Shown piece after piece: positions 49,828-58,894 of a DNA stretch of 64,000 bases (its first letter is position 1; each line of letters starts with the position of its first letter). The stretch covers positions 372,001 to 436,000 of the forward strand of contig CAVUFN010000010.1 of assembly GCA_963740765.1 (NCBI GenBank), written 5' to 3'. The notes under the pieces are model-generated. The model did not search any database. It was not told where the DNA came from and was given only the letters and a program-made list of their open reading frames with translations. This stretch comes from DATLGB01 sp963740765 (GTDB lineage: Bacteria; Actinomycetota; Thermoleophilia; Solirubrobacterales; Solirubrobacteraceae). Position numbers and translations under genes: made by a program.

Positions 49828-52800
49828 GTGCTCCACGTCCACCGCGCTGAGCGAGCCGACGGGCTCGTCGCCGCACTCGGCGACCTGCTCGCGGTCCCGC
49901 CCGAGGATCCGCTCGCGACCGAGGTCGTCTCGGTGCCCTCGCGCGGCATCGAGCGCTGGCTGGCCCAGACGCTGTCGCTGCGCTTCGGCGTGTGCGCGAA
50001 CGTCGCGTTCCCGACGCCGTACCGGGTGGTCGCGGGCGCGGTCGCACAGGCCTGCGGCGTCGATCCCGAGGCGGACCCGTGGCGGCCCGAGCGCAGCGCC
50101 TGGTCGCTGCTGGAGACCGTGGAGGCCTCCCTGGAGGAGCCCTGGCTGGAGCGGCTGCGCAAGTACCTCGGAGCGCCGGGCGACGAGATCCGCCGCGCCC
50201 GCCGCCTGAGCGTCGTCCGCCACCTGGCCGACCTGTTCGACCGCTACGCGCTGCACCGCCCGGACGTGGTGCGGGGGTGGGCGGAGGGCGCGGGCGAGCA
50301 CTGGCAGGCCGAGCTGTGGCGGGCGCTGCGGGCGCGGATCGGCACACCCGGCCCCGCGGAGCGCCTGGCCACCGCGACCGCGGCGCTGCGGGACGGCATC
50401 GCGGTCGACCTGCCCGCGCGGCTCGCGGTGTTCGGCCTGACCCGCCTGCCCGCCGGCCATCTCGACGTCCTCGCCGCGCTGGCCACCCACCGCGACGTCC
50501 ACCTGCTCCTGCTGCACCCGTCCCCGCCGCTGTGGGACAAGCTCGCCGGTACGGGCGACGTGGTCCTGCGCCGCGAGGACCCGACCGCGCTGGCGCCGAC
50601 CCACCCGCTGCTCGCATCGTGGGGCCGGGACGCCCGCGAGATGCAGCTCGTCCTCGCCCGCACCCCGCACGTGGACCACCACCATGCGGTCGAGCACCCG
50701 GCCGACACGCTGCTCGCGCGCCTGCAGTCCGACATCCGCGCGGACCGCGCACCGAGCCTCGAGCAGCAGCTGCCCGACCGCAGCCTCGAGGTGCACGCCT
50801 GCCATGGCCGCGGCCGCCAGGTCGAGGTTCTGCGCGACGCGGTCCTGCACCTGCTGGAGGACGATCCGACGCTCGAGCCGCGCGACGTGATCGTCATGTG
50901 CCCGGACGTGGAGGCGTTCGCGCCGCTGATCCAGGCCACCTTCGGAACCGCCGAGGCCGGCTCGGACCGCGACCTGCGGGTGCGGCTGGCCGACCGCTCG
51001 CTGCGCCAGACCAACCCGGTGCTGGGCGTCGTCGCCGCGCTGCTCGAGCTGGCGGGTGCGCGGGTGACGGCCAGCCAGGTGCTCGACCTCGCCGACCGCG
51101 AACCCGTGCGCCGCCGCTTCCGGCTCTCCGACGACGACCTTGCCCGGCTCCAGGCCTGGATCGCCGAGAGCGGGACGCGCTGGGGCCTCGACCAGGAGCA
51201 CCGCGCGCCCTACGGGGTCGACAACACGGCCGGAGGCACGTGGCGGTTCGGGCTCGACCGCTTGCTCGCCGGCGTGACGATGACCGAGGACGGCCGGCGC
51301 CTGGTCCACGGCGTCCTGCCGCTCGACGACGTCGACAGCGGGGCGATCGACCTCGCGGGCCGCTACACGGAGCTGCTCTCGCGCCTGCACGCGACGATCG
51401 ACGCGCTGCAGGTCCCCAAGCCGATCGCCGCCTGGGCGCAGGCGCTGGCCGACGCCGCGGACGCGTTCGCCTCCGTCAGCGGCCGGGACGGCTGGCAGCG
51501 CGCGGAGTTGCAGCGCATCCTCGACGACGTCGCAAATTCGGCCCACCCCATCCCCGAGAGCGGCCGCTCGCTGGCGCTGCCCGAGGTCCGCGCGCTGCTG
51601 GCCGACCGGCTCCGGGGCCGCCCGACGCGGGCCAACTTCCGCACCGGGCACCTGACCGTCTGCACGCTCGTGCCGATGCGCTCGGTCCCGCACCGCGTCG
51701 TCTGCCTGCTGGGCCTCGACGACGGCGTCTTCCCGCGCAAGGCGCCGCGCGACGGGGACGATCTGATGCTCGAGAACCCGCGCGTCGGGGAGCGCGACCC
51801 GCGCGCCGAGGACCGCCAGCTGCTCCTGGACGCGCTGCTCGCCGCGCGCGACAAGGTCGTCATCACCTACTCGGGCAACGACGAGCGCACCAACGCCGTG
51901 CGGCCGCCGGCGGTGCCGGTCGGCGAGCTGCTGGACGTCGTGGGGGAGGGCGTGGTCATCCGCCATCCGCTGCAGCCGTTCGACCCGCGCAACTTCGAGT
52001 CGGGCGCGCTGATCTCCGGCACGCCGTGGGGCTTCGAGGCCGCCACGCTGCAGGGCGCGCGGGCGCTGCAGGCACCGCGCTCGGAGCCGCCGCCGTTCCT
52101 GGCCGCGCCGCTGGAGGCGACGCCCGAGCGGGTCGTCGAGCTCGCCGACCTCGTGCGCTTCGTCGAGCATCCCGTACGCCGCTTCCTCCGCGCCCGGCTG
52201 GAGGTCGACCTGCGCGACTTCTCACGCGAGGTCGCCGACGGCTTGTCCGTGGAGCTCGACGCGCTGGAGCGCTGGGGGGTGGGGGACCGGCTGCTGGCGG
52301 CCCGGCTCGGCGGCGTCGACGCGCGCGGAGCGCGCCTCGCCGAGGTGGCGCGGGGCCAGCTGCCGCCGGGCTACCTGGGCGCGCCCGCGGTGCTGCTGGC
52401 CGAGCCGGTCGTGGAGCGGCTCGTCGCCGAGGCCGGCACCGAGCCGGCGAGCTCGGTCGACGTCGACGTGGAGCTACCGGACGGGCGGGTGGTGCGCGGC
52501 ACGATCCCGGACGTGTGCGGCACCGAGCTGCGCACCGTCACCTTCTCGCGCATGGGCCCGAAGGCGCGCATCGTCGCCTGGACGCGGCTGCTCGCCCTGA
52601 GCGCCGCGTTCCCAGGTCAGGGGTACACGGCGCGGGTGATCGCCAAGGCCGAGCGGGGCGACGGCATCAGCGTCAAGGAGCTGCGCGCGCTGGACGCGGA
52701 GACGTCCCGGCGCCACCTCGCCGACCTGGTCGCGCTCTACGACGAGGGGATGCGCAGGCCGCTCCCGCTGGCGTGCAAGACGTCGGCGGCCTGGGCCGCG

Positions 52801-52992
52801 GGCGACGAGACCAAGGCCGCACAGGCCTGGACGACCGACTTCGAGTTCCCCAACGAGGACGACGACGTCGAGCACCGCCGCGTCTACGGGGGACGGCGCC
52901 CGTGGGCCGAGCTGCGCGACGACCCGGAGTTCGACGAGCTCGCGCACCGCCTGTGGGACCCGCTGCTCGAGCACGAGGAGCCCGAGGCGTGA
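49828..52992 (+). CDS. recC: Exodeoxyribonuclease V subunit gamma (RecC)
   Basis: A 1054-residue subunit of the RecBCD helicase-nuclease that degrades or resects linear DNA ends. RecC is an inactivated helicase used to recognise Chi. Family features are EVVSVPSRGIERWLAQTLSL and GVCANVAFPTPYRVV near the N-terminus, and TVCTLVPMRSVPHRVVCLLG LDDGVFPRK in the middle. GTG start, 46 bases after the carboxypeptidase gene. Its stop overlaps the recB GTG (GTGA). Gene order recC-recB-recD is as in mycobacteria. Confidence 0.93.
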   Translation: MLHVHRAERADGLVAALGDLLAVPPEDPLATEVVSVPSRGIERWLAQTLSLRFGVCANVAFPTPYRVVAGAVAQACGVDPEADPWRPERSAWSLLETVEASLEEPWLERLRKYLGAPGDEIRRARRLSVVRHLADLFDRYALHRPDVVRGWAEGAGEHWQAELWRALRARIGTPGPAERLATATAALRDGIAVDLPARLAVFGLTRLPAGHLDVLAALATHRDVHLLLLHPSPPLWDKLAGTGDVVLRREDPTALAPTHPLLASWGRDAREMQLVLARTPHVDHHHAVEHPADTLLARLQSDIRADRAPSLEQQLPDRSLEVHACHGRGRQVEVLRDAVLHLLEDDPTLEPRDVIVMCPDVEAFAPLIQATFGTAEAGSDRDLRVRLADRSLRQTNPVLGVVAALLELAGARVTASQVLDLADREPVRRRFRLSDDDLARLQAWIAESGTRWGLDQEHRAPYGVDNTAGGTWRFGLDRLLAGVTMTEDGRRLVHGVLPLDDVDSGAIDLAGRYTELLSRLHATIDALQVPKPIAAWAQALADAADAFASVSGRDGWQRAELQRILDDVANSAHPIPESGRSLALPEVRALLADRLRGRPTRANFRTGHLTVCTLVPMRSVPHRVVCLLGLDDGVFPRKAPRDGDDLMLENPRVGERDPRAEDRQLLLDALLAARDKVVITYSGNDERTNAVRPPAVPVGELLDVVGEGVVIRHPLQPFDPRNFESGALISGTPWGFEAATLQGARALQAPRSEPPPFLAAPLEATPERVVELADLVRFVEHPVRRFLRARLEVDLRDFSREVADGLSVELDALERWGVGDRLLAARLGGVDARGARLAEVARGQLPPGYLGAPAVLLAEPVVERLVAEAGTEPASSVDVDVELPDGRVVRGTIPDVCGTELRTVTFSRMGPKARIVAWTRLLALSAAFPGQGYTARVIAKAERGDGISVKELRALDAETSRRHLADLVALYDEGMRRPLPLACKTSAAWAAGDETKAAQAWTTDFEFPNEDDDVEHRRVYGGRRPWAELRDDPEFDELAHRLWDPLLEHEEPEA

Positions 52993-55900
52993 CCGACTCG
53001 GCCTTCGACCTCGCCGGGGACCTGCCCGAGGGCACCACGGTGCTCGAGGCCAGCGCCGGCACCGGCAAGACGTACACGATCGCCGGGCTTGCGGCGCGCT
53101 ACGTGGCCGACGGCGTCCCGCTCGACCGGCTGTTGCTGGTCACCTTCACCCGGATGGCCACGGGCGAGCTGCGCGAGCGCGTGCGGGCGCGGCTGACGCA
53201 GGTCGCGCACGGGCTGGCCGGGGAGCGGGTCGAGCCCGATCCGGTGGTCGACGTCCTGCGCGCCCGTCCCGACCGCGACGCTGTGCTCATCCGTCTGCGC
53301 AGCGCGGTCGCCGACTTCGACGCCGCCACGATCGCCACCACCCACGCGTTCTGCCAGGAGATGCTCGGCGGGCTCGGGATCGCGGGCGACCTGGGGCCGG
53401 ACTTCAGCTTCGTCGAGGAGGTGCGCGACCTGCGCTCGGAGGTCGTCGACGACCTCTACGTGCAGCTGCTCGCCGCGCGCGAGGACCGGTCGGGTGCACT
53501 GGAGTACCTGGACGCGAAGACGATCGCGCGCGTCGCCATCGACAACCCGGTCACCCCGCTCGTGGCGCCGCACGGCGACCTCGCGCGCAAGCGCGTGCGC
53601 CTGGCCGTCGCCACGCGCAAGCGGCTCGAGGAGCGCAAGGCGCGCATGGGCATCGTCACCTACGACGATCTGATCACGCTGCTGGCGGGGGCGCTGCGCA
53701 ACTCGCCGGAGGCGGTCGCGCTGCTGCACGACCGCTACGACGTCGTTCTGGTCGACGAGTTCCAGGACACCGACCCGACGCAGTGGGAGATCCTGCAGGC
53801 GGCGTTCGGGGACCGCCGCCTGGTCCTGATCGGCGACCCCAAGCAGGCGATCTACGCGTTTCGCGGCGCGGACGTGTTCGCCTACCTGGACGCGGCCGGC
53901 TCGGCGACCCGCGCGACCCTCGACGTCAACCACCGCTCCGACCAGCGGCTGATCGAAGCCTACGACGCGCTCTTCGACGGGGTCCGGCTCGGCCACCCCG
54001 AGATCGCGTACCTGCCCGTCACCGCCAAGCACACGGAGCCGCGGCTGACCGGCGTCCCGTCGCCGGCGGCGCTGCGGGTGCGGATCGTCCCGCGCGTCGA
54101 TCTCGACGAGCTGACCGCGCGCGGCTACGCGAAGGTGGGGCCGGCGCGCGAGCACGTCGCCACCGACGTGGCGGCCGACATCGCCGCGCTGCTGTCCTGC
54201 GAGACGGCGCGGATCGGCGAGGACCGGGTCAAGCCCGGCGACGTCGCCGTGCTGGTCAACATCAACCGGCGCGCCGCCGAGGTCCGCGACGCGTTGCAGG
54301 CGGCGGGCATCCCGGCGGTCATCAACGGGGCGGGCAGCGTGTTCGGCTCAGAGCCCGCGCAGGAGTGGCTGCGGCTGCTGGAGGCCCTGGAGCGCCCCAG
54401 CCACAACCTGCGCGCCCACGCCGCGGCCCTGACCTGCTTCCTCGGCTACTCGGCGCAGGAGGTGGCGGAGGCCGGCGAGGCGACGTGGGCCGCGGTCCAC
54501 GACAAGCTGCACGACTGGGCGCGCGTGCTGCGCTCGGACGGGGTCGCGACCCTGCTCGAGACCATCACTGCGGGCGAGGCGCTGAGCGGGCGGGTGCTGG
54601 CGGAGGTCGGTGGCGAGCGCCGCCTGACCGACATCCGTCACGTCGGCGAGCTGCTGCACGCGGCCGTCGCCGCCGAGGGCCTGGGGACCACGGCGCTGAC
54701 GGTCTGGCTGCGGCGGCGCATCCTCGAGGCGTGGGAGGACTCCGGCAACGAGGACCGCAGCCGCCGGCTGGAGTCCGACGCCCAGGCCGTGCAGGTCCTC
54801 ACCGTGCACCGCTCCAAGGGGCTCGAGTTCCCGATCGTCTACCTCCCGTTCATGTGGGACCCGGGCCGCAAGGAGGAGCGCGACCCGCCCGTGGTCTTCC
54901 ACGACGAGAACGGCAAGCGGACGCTCGACGTGACCATGTACGGCCGCGACTACGCCGCCCACCGCGACCGCTGGCGCGACGAGGAGCGCGGGGAGGACCT
55001 GCGGCTGCTCTACGTCGCCCTCACCCGCGCCAAGCACCAGGCCGTCGTGTGGTGGGCGGGCTCGTGGCAGAGCCAGGTCTCGCCGCTGGGGCGGCTGATG
55101 TTCGCGCGCGACGGCGACACCGTGGGACCGGGGGACGGGACCGGCGTGCCCGACGACGCGACCGCGGGCGCCGCCTTCGAGGCCATGGCCGCACGCGCGC
55201 CCGCCGGCTGCGTGGCGATCGAGCGCGCCACGCTGCCCGCGCAGCCGCCGCGCTGGGACGGCCCGCCCGCGCGGCACGCGGACCTGTCCGTCGCGCGCTT
55301 CGACCGCGAGCTCGACCGGGCCTGGCGGCGCACCTCCTACTCCGCGCTGACCGCCGCCGCCCACGCGGCGCCGCGCGTGACCAGCGAGCCCGAGACCGCC
55401 GCGGTCGCCGACGAGCCCGACAGCGGGGTCAGCACCGGGCTGTGGGCCGGCGTCCCCGCCGGACTGCGGGTCGGCACCGCCGTGCACCGCGCCTTCGAGG
55501 GGCTCGACTTCGCCGCCCCGGAATGGTCGGAGGACATCGTCGCGCTGGGCGCCGTGCCCGGGCTCGAGGCGGCACTGAGCACACCGCTGGGCGCGCCGTT
55601 CGGGGTCCGGCTGGCGGACATCGGGACCGGGGACCGGCTCGACGAGCTCGAGTTCGAGCTGCCGCTCGGCACCATCACCACCGTCGGGCTGGCCGCCGTG
55701 CTTCGCGCGCACGGCGACCCGTACGCGGACCGGCTCGCCGAGCTCGGGTCCACCGAGGTGCGCGGGTTCCTGACGGGGTCGGTCGACCTCGTCGCACGCC
55801 TGCCGGACGGCCGGTTCGCGATCTTCGACTACAAGACCAACGGGCTGACCTCGTACGCGCCGGACGCGCTGCGCGCCGAGATGGACCATCGCCATTACCA

Positions 55901-56087
55901 CCTGCAGGCGCTGCTCTACACGGTCGCGCTGCACCGCTACCTGCGCTGGCGGGCGCCGGACGCCGCGATCGCCGGCGTCGGCTACCTGTTCCTGCGCGGC
56001 ATGGACGGCACCGGCGGCGCCGGCGTGCACACGTGGGCCCCGAACCCCGACCTCGTGGAGGCGCTCAGTGCCGCTTTCGACGGCTGA
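52989..56087 (+). CDS. recB: Exodeoxyribonuclease V subunit beta (RecB)
   Basis: A 1032-residue 3'-5' UvrD-type helicase with a C-terminal nuclease. Walker A is LEASAGTGKTYTIAGL at residues about 19-34; motif II is VLVDEFQDTDPTQW near 255; VLTVHRSKGLEFPIVYLP near 600 is motif V; LRLLYVALTRAKHQAVVWW is motif VI. The nuclease motif GRFAIFDYKTNGLTSY (Asp-Tyr-Lys) near 945 shows an active nuclease. Length is shorter than in E. coli (1180) but normal for actinobacteria. It overlaps recC by 4 and recD by 20 bases. Confidence 0.95.
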   Translation: MTDSAFDLAGDLPEGTTVLEASAGTGKTYTIAGLAARYVADGVPLDRLLLVTFTRMATGELRERVRARLTQVAHGLAGERVEPDPVVDVLRARPDRDAVLIRLRSAVADFDAATIATTHAFCQEMLGGLGIAGDLGPDFSFVEEVRDLRSEVVDDLYVQLLAAREDRSGALEYLDAKTIARVAIDNPVTPLVAPHGDLARKRVRLAVATRKRLEERKARMGIVTYDDLITLLAGALRNSPEAVALLHDRYDVVLVDEFQDTDPTQWEILQAAFGDRRLVLIGDPKQAIYAFRGADVFAYLDAAGSATRATLDVNHRSDQRLIEAYDALFDGVRLGHPEIAYLPVTAKHTEPRLTGVPSPAALRVRIVPRVDLDELTARGYAKVGPAREHVATDVAADIAALLSCETARIGEDRVKPGDVAVLVNINRRAAEVRDALQAAGIPAVINGAGSVFGSEPAQEWLRLLEALERPSHNLRAHAAALTCFLGYSAQEVAEAGEATWAAVHDKLHDWARVLRSDGVATLLETITAGEALSGRVLAEVGGERRLTDIRHVGELLHAAVAAEGLGTTALTVWLRRRILEAWEDSGNEDRSRRLESDAQAVQVLTVHRSKGLEFPIVYLPFMWDPGRKEERDPPVVFHDENGKRTLDVTMYGRDYAAHRDRWRDEERGEDLRLLYVALTRAKHQAVVWWAGSWQSQVSPLGRLMFARDGDTVGPGDGTGVPDDATAGAAFEAMAARAPAGCVAIERATLPAQPPRWDGPPARHADLSVARFDRELDRAWRRTSYSALTAAAHAAPRVTSEPETAAVADEPDSGVSTGLWAGVPAGLRVGTAVHRAFEGLDFAAPEWSEDIVALGAVPGLEAALSTPLGAPFGVRLADIGTGDRLDELEFELPLGTITTVGLAAVLRAHGDPYADRLAELGSTEVRGFLTGSVDLVARLPDGRFAIFDYKTNGLTSYAPDALRAEMDHRHYHLQALLYTVALHRYLRWRAPDAAIAGVGYLFLRGMDGTGGAGVHTWAPNPDLVEALSAAFDG

Positions 56088-57798
56088 CCCGTTCGACGTC
56101 CGCCGCGTCGTCGGCGCCGAGGGCCTGCTGGCCGAGTTCAACGACGCGGGCGTGCTCGCCGCCGCCGACGTGCACGTCGCCCGCCGTCTCGCCGATCGCG
56201 TCGGCGAGGCCGACGACGCCGTCCGGCTCGCCTGCGCGCTCGCCGTCCGCGCGCCGCGCATCGGGCACGTCAACGTCGACCTCGTCACGATCCGCGACAC
56301 CGCCACCGTCGAGACCTACGAGGACGCCGAGGATCAAGTCGCCGATCTCTCGACCCTGTCGTGGCCGGGTGACGACTGGGTGGCGCGCGTCGCCGTCTCC
56401 CGCCTCGTCTCCGACGGCCCGCTGATCCTCGAGGGCAGCGCGCTGTACCTCGACCGCTACTGGCACGAGGAGGAGCAGGTCGCCGCCGACCTGCGTGCGC
56501 TGGCCGGTCGGGCGGACGCGGTGGACGAGGCAGTGCTCACCGGCGGGCTCGCGCGCCTCTTCACCGATCGCGACGGCGCCCAGGCGCGCGCCGCCGAGCA
56601 GGCGGTCCGCCGCCGCCTCGCGATCGTCGCGGGCGGCCCCGGTACCGGCAAGACGACCACGGTCGCGCGCATCCTCGCGCTCCTCTACGAGCAGGCGGGC
56701 GCGCAGCGGCTGCTCGTCGGGCTCGCGGCCCCGACGGGCAAGGCGCAGGCGCGGCTGGCCGAGGCCGTCGCCGCCGAGGCGGGCACCCTCGCGGTCGCGC
56801 CCGCCGTGCGCGAGCGCATCCTCGGCACGGAGGCCCGCACCCTGCACCGCCTGCTGGGCTGGCGGCCCGACAACCGCAGCCGCTTCCGCCACCACCGCGC
56901 CCAGCGCCTGCCGCACGACGTGGTCATCGTGGACGAGACCTCGATGGTCTCGCTGTCGCTGATGGCGCGGCTGGTCGAGGCGATCCGGCCCGACGCGCGC
57001 CTGATCCTCGTCGGCGATCCCGGGCAGCTCGCGTCCGTCGAGGCCGGCGCCGTCCTGGGCGACGTCGTCGGCGCCGGCCTCGAGGGCACCGTCGTCCTGG
57101 ACCGCGTCTACCGCCACGAGGGCGCGATCGCCGCGCTCGCGGCGGCGATCCGCGCCGGCGACGACGACGCGGCCATCGAGCTGCTCGCCGCCGGCCACGA
57201 CGACCTGACCTGGCTGCCCGGGGCGGACCCCGACCTCCTCACGCACGCGCTCGCCCAGGCCCGCACCGTTCGCGCCGCCGCCGAGCGCGGCGACGCCGAC
57301 GCCGCGCTGGCCGGGCTCGGCGGCTTCCGGATCCTGTGCGCGCACCGCCGCGACGTCGCCGCCTGGACCGAGCGCATCGAGGCCGCGCTCGGCGTCGACA
57401 CGCGCGAGCGCTTCTACCCGGGCCGCCCGCTGCTGGTCACGGCCAACGACTACGACCTCGGGCTCTTCAACGGGGACACGGGCGTCGTCGTCATCGACGG
57501 CGAGCGCCGCCTGGCCGCCTTCGAGCGTGGGGGCCGCCCGAGCACCGCCCGCCTGGACGCCGTCGACACCGCCTACGCGATGACCGTGCACAAGGCCCAG
57601 GGCTCGCAGTTCACCACCGCCGCGGTCCACCTGCCCGACCCCTCGGCGCGCATCCTGACCCGCGAGCTGCTCTACACGGCGTGCACCCGCGCGGTCGACC
57701 ATCTCGTGCTGGCGGGCACGGAGGAGGCGATCCGCCTCGCCATCACCCGCCCGATCGCCCGCGCCTCCGGGCTCCGCGCCCGCCTGTCGTCCGCTTAG
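56068..57798 (+). CDS. recD: Exodeoxyribonuclease V subunit alpha (RecD)
   Basis: A 576-residue superfamily 1B 5'-3' helicase, the fast motor of RecBCD. Walker A is AIVAGGPGTGKTTTVARILA near residues 188-200; VVIVDETSMVSLSLMARL is motif II; LILVGDPGQLASVEAG is motif III; and MTVHKAQGSQFTTAAVHLP and RELLYTACTRAVDHLVL are motifs V and VI. Length fits the family. GTG start lies inside the recB end. Its stop interleaves with that of the convergent small gene (TTAG). Confidence 0.95.
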   Translation: MPLSTADPFDVRRVVGAEGLLAEFNDAGVLAAADVHVARRLADRVGEADDAVRLACALAVRAPRIGHVNVDLVTIRDTATVETYEDAEDQVADLSTLSWPGDDWVARVAVSRLVSDGPLILEGSALYLDRYWHEEEQVAADLRALAGRADAVDEAVLTGGLARLFTDRDGAQARAAEQAVRRRLAIVAGGPGTGKTTTVARILALLYEQAGAQRLLVGLAAPTGKAQARLAEAVAAEAGTLAVAPAVRERILGTEARTLHRLLGWRPDNRSRFRHHRAQRLPHDVVIVDETSMVSLSLMARLVEAIRPDARLILVGDPGQLASVEAGAVLGDVVGAGLEGTVVLDRVYRHEGAIAALAAAIRAGDDDAAIELLAAGHDDLTWLPGADPDLLTHALAQARTVRAAAERGDADAALAGLGGFRILCAHRRDVAAWTERIEAALGVDTRERFYPGRPLLVTANDYDLGLFNGDTGVVVIDGERRLAAFERGGRPSTARLDAVDTAYAMTVHKAQGSQFTTAAVHLPDPSARILTRELLYTACTRAVDHLVLAGTEEAIRLAITRPIARASGLRARLSSA

Positions 57799-58064
57799 AG
57801 ATCGCGGGCGAGCCCGACGACCACGGCCCCCAGGACGGCGGCGCCGAGCAGACGGCGGACCCAGTTGGCGCCGCGGACGAGCTCCTCGTAGGCCCACACG
57901 GCGAGGGCCACGCGGACCACGGCGTCCGCCGCAGTGGCCGCCGTGCCGTGGGCGAGCGCGCGGACGACCATCGCCGCCAGGGCAACGAGCAGCGGCGGGT
58001 TCGGGAACTGAACCAGCGGGGAGTGCGCCGGCCAGCCGCGCTGGGCCTTTCGCCAGGCGCTCAA
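57795..58064 (-). CDS. Small membrane protein of unknown function
   Basis: An 89-residue protein with two hydrophobic segments (NPPLLVALAAMVVRALAHG; LLGAAVLGAVVVGLA) and a basic N-terminus. It starts with TTG at 58064, which overlaps the TGA of the Abi-alpha-like gene (TTGA), so it depends on that gene for translation. No family is recognised. Its stop interleaves with the recD stop. Confidence 0.6.
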   Translation of the reverse strand: MSAWRKAQRGWPAHSPLVQFPNPPLLVALAAMVVRALAHGTAATAADAVVRVALAVWAYEELVRGANWVRRLLGAAVLGAVVVGLARDL

Positions 58065-58894
58065 GCCGAGCTCTCGGGATCCGCGTGAGCCGGGAGCGCG
58101 GCGAGGTCGACGTCGCGCAGGCTGAGGGCGACGCGACAGAAGTCCTCGCCGAACGGGGTCAGATGGATCGAACGGCGCACCAGCTTGGCCATGCGCACGG
58201 ACTTCATCGCCGCGAGGACCTCCGGCTGGGCCTCGACGACCTGGTAGGGGAGCGGGTCGCGCAGCGTCTCGCGGGAGAACCAGACGAGGCCGAGGCGGAA
58301 GAGGTTGTTCAGGTACTGGGGGACACGGTCGACGTAGCGGCAGCCGGCGCGGGCGCCGATCATGTTCAGGCCCGGCGCGATCAGGCGCGAGGAGACCAGG
58401 CCGATCGGGCCGCCCGTGCGGACGTCGACGGCCGGCTGCGGGCCGGAGAGCAACAGCAGGCGCAGGATGCGGCCCTCGTCGGGGGCGAGCTCGCTCAGGA
58501 TCCGGTCGTACGCGGGGTGGGAGTCCTCCTCGTAGCGGACGTCGGCGGAGCGGCGCAGCAGATCGACCCCGTGCTCGGCCAGCGTCTCCGGCTCCTTGCG
58601 CCCGTTCTCAGCCGACCGGTCGGGGAGGTCGGGCCAGCGCTCGGTGACCTGGTCCGGGACGATCGCCGCGACGCGCTCCTCGATGTCCTCCATGCCGGTC
58701 AGCTCGCGAGCGGCTTCGCGGATGCCGCGGCGCACGTCGTTGACCAGTTCGGGCGCGTGGTCGGGGTGGACGGCGACGTCGAGCAGGCGGCGCGTGCCGT
58801 CCACGTAGGTCCTGGCCGCCCACTCGGCGGTGCGCAGGCCGGCGAGCGCGGCGAGCGCGGCCAGCCCGCGGAGGTCGCTGTTGCTCTCGCTCAC
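58061..58894 (-). CDS. Abi-alpha-like (DUF4393) protein
   Basis: A 277-residue protein whose second half has the features of the DUF4393/Abi-alpha family: HPAYDRILSELAPDEGRILR and LLLLSGPQPAVDVRTGG, then NLFRLGLVWFSRE. Abi-alpha proteins were named after abortive phage infection loci, but this function is unproved for most members. The N-terminal half is helical and charged. It starts with GTG at 58894, overlapping the DUF445 stop (GTGA). No HEPN or toxin motif was found. Confidence 0.7.
   Translation of the reverse strand: MSESNSDLRGLAALAALAGLRTAEWAARTYVDGTRRLLDVAVHPDHAPELVNDVRRGIREAARELTGMEDIEERVAAIVPDQVTERWPDLPDRSAENGRKEPETLAEHGVDLLRRSADVRYEEDSHPAYDRILSELAPDEGRILRLLLLSGPQPAVDVRTGGPIGLVSSRLIAPGLNMIGARAGCRYVDRVPQYLNNLFRLGLVWFSRETLRDPLPYQVVEAQPEVLAAMKSVRMAKLVRRSIHLTPFGEDFCRVALSLRDVDLAALPAHADPESSA

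Noticed and set aside
49750..52170. Minus-strand open frame of about 800 codons opposite recC
   Set aside because: It is a shadow of the recC codons in high-GC DNA: Arg/Ala/Gly-rich, no motif, no promoter. The plus strand holds clear RecC motifs.
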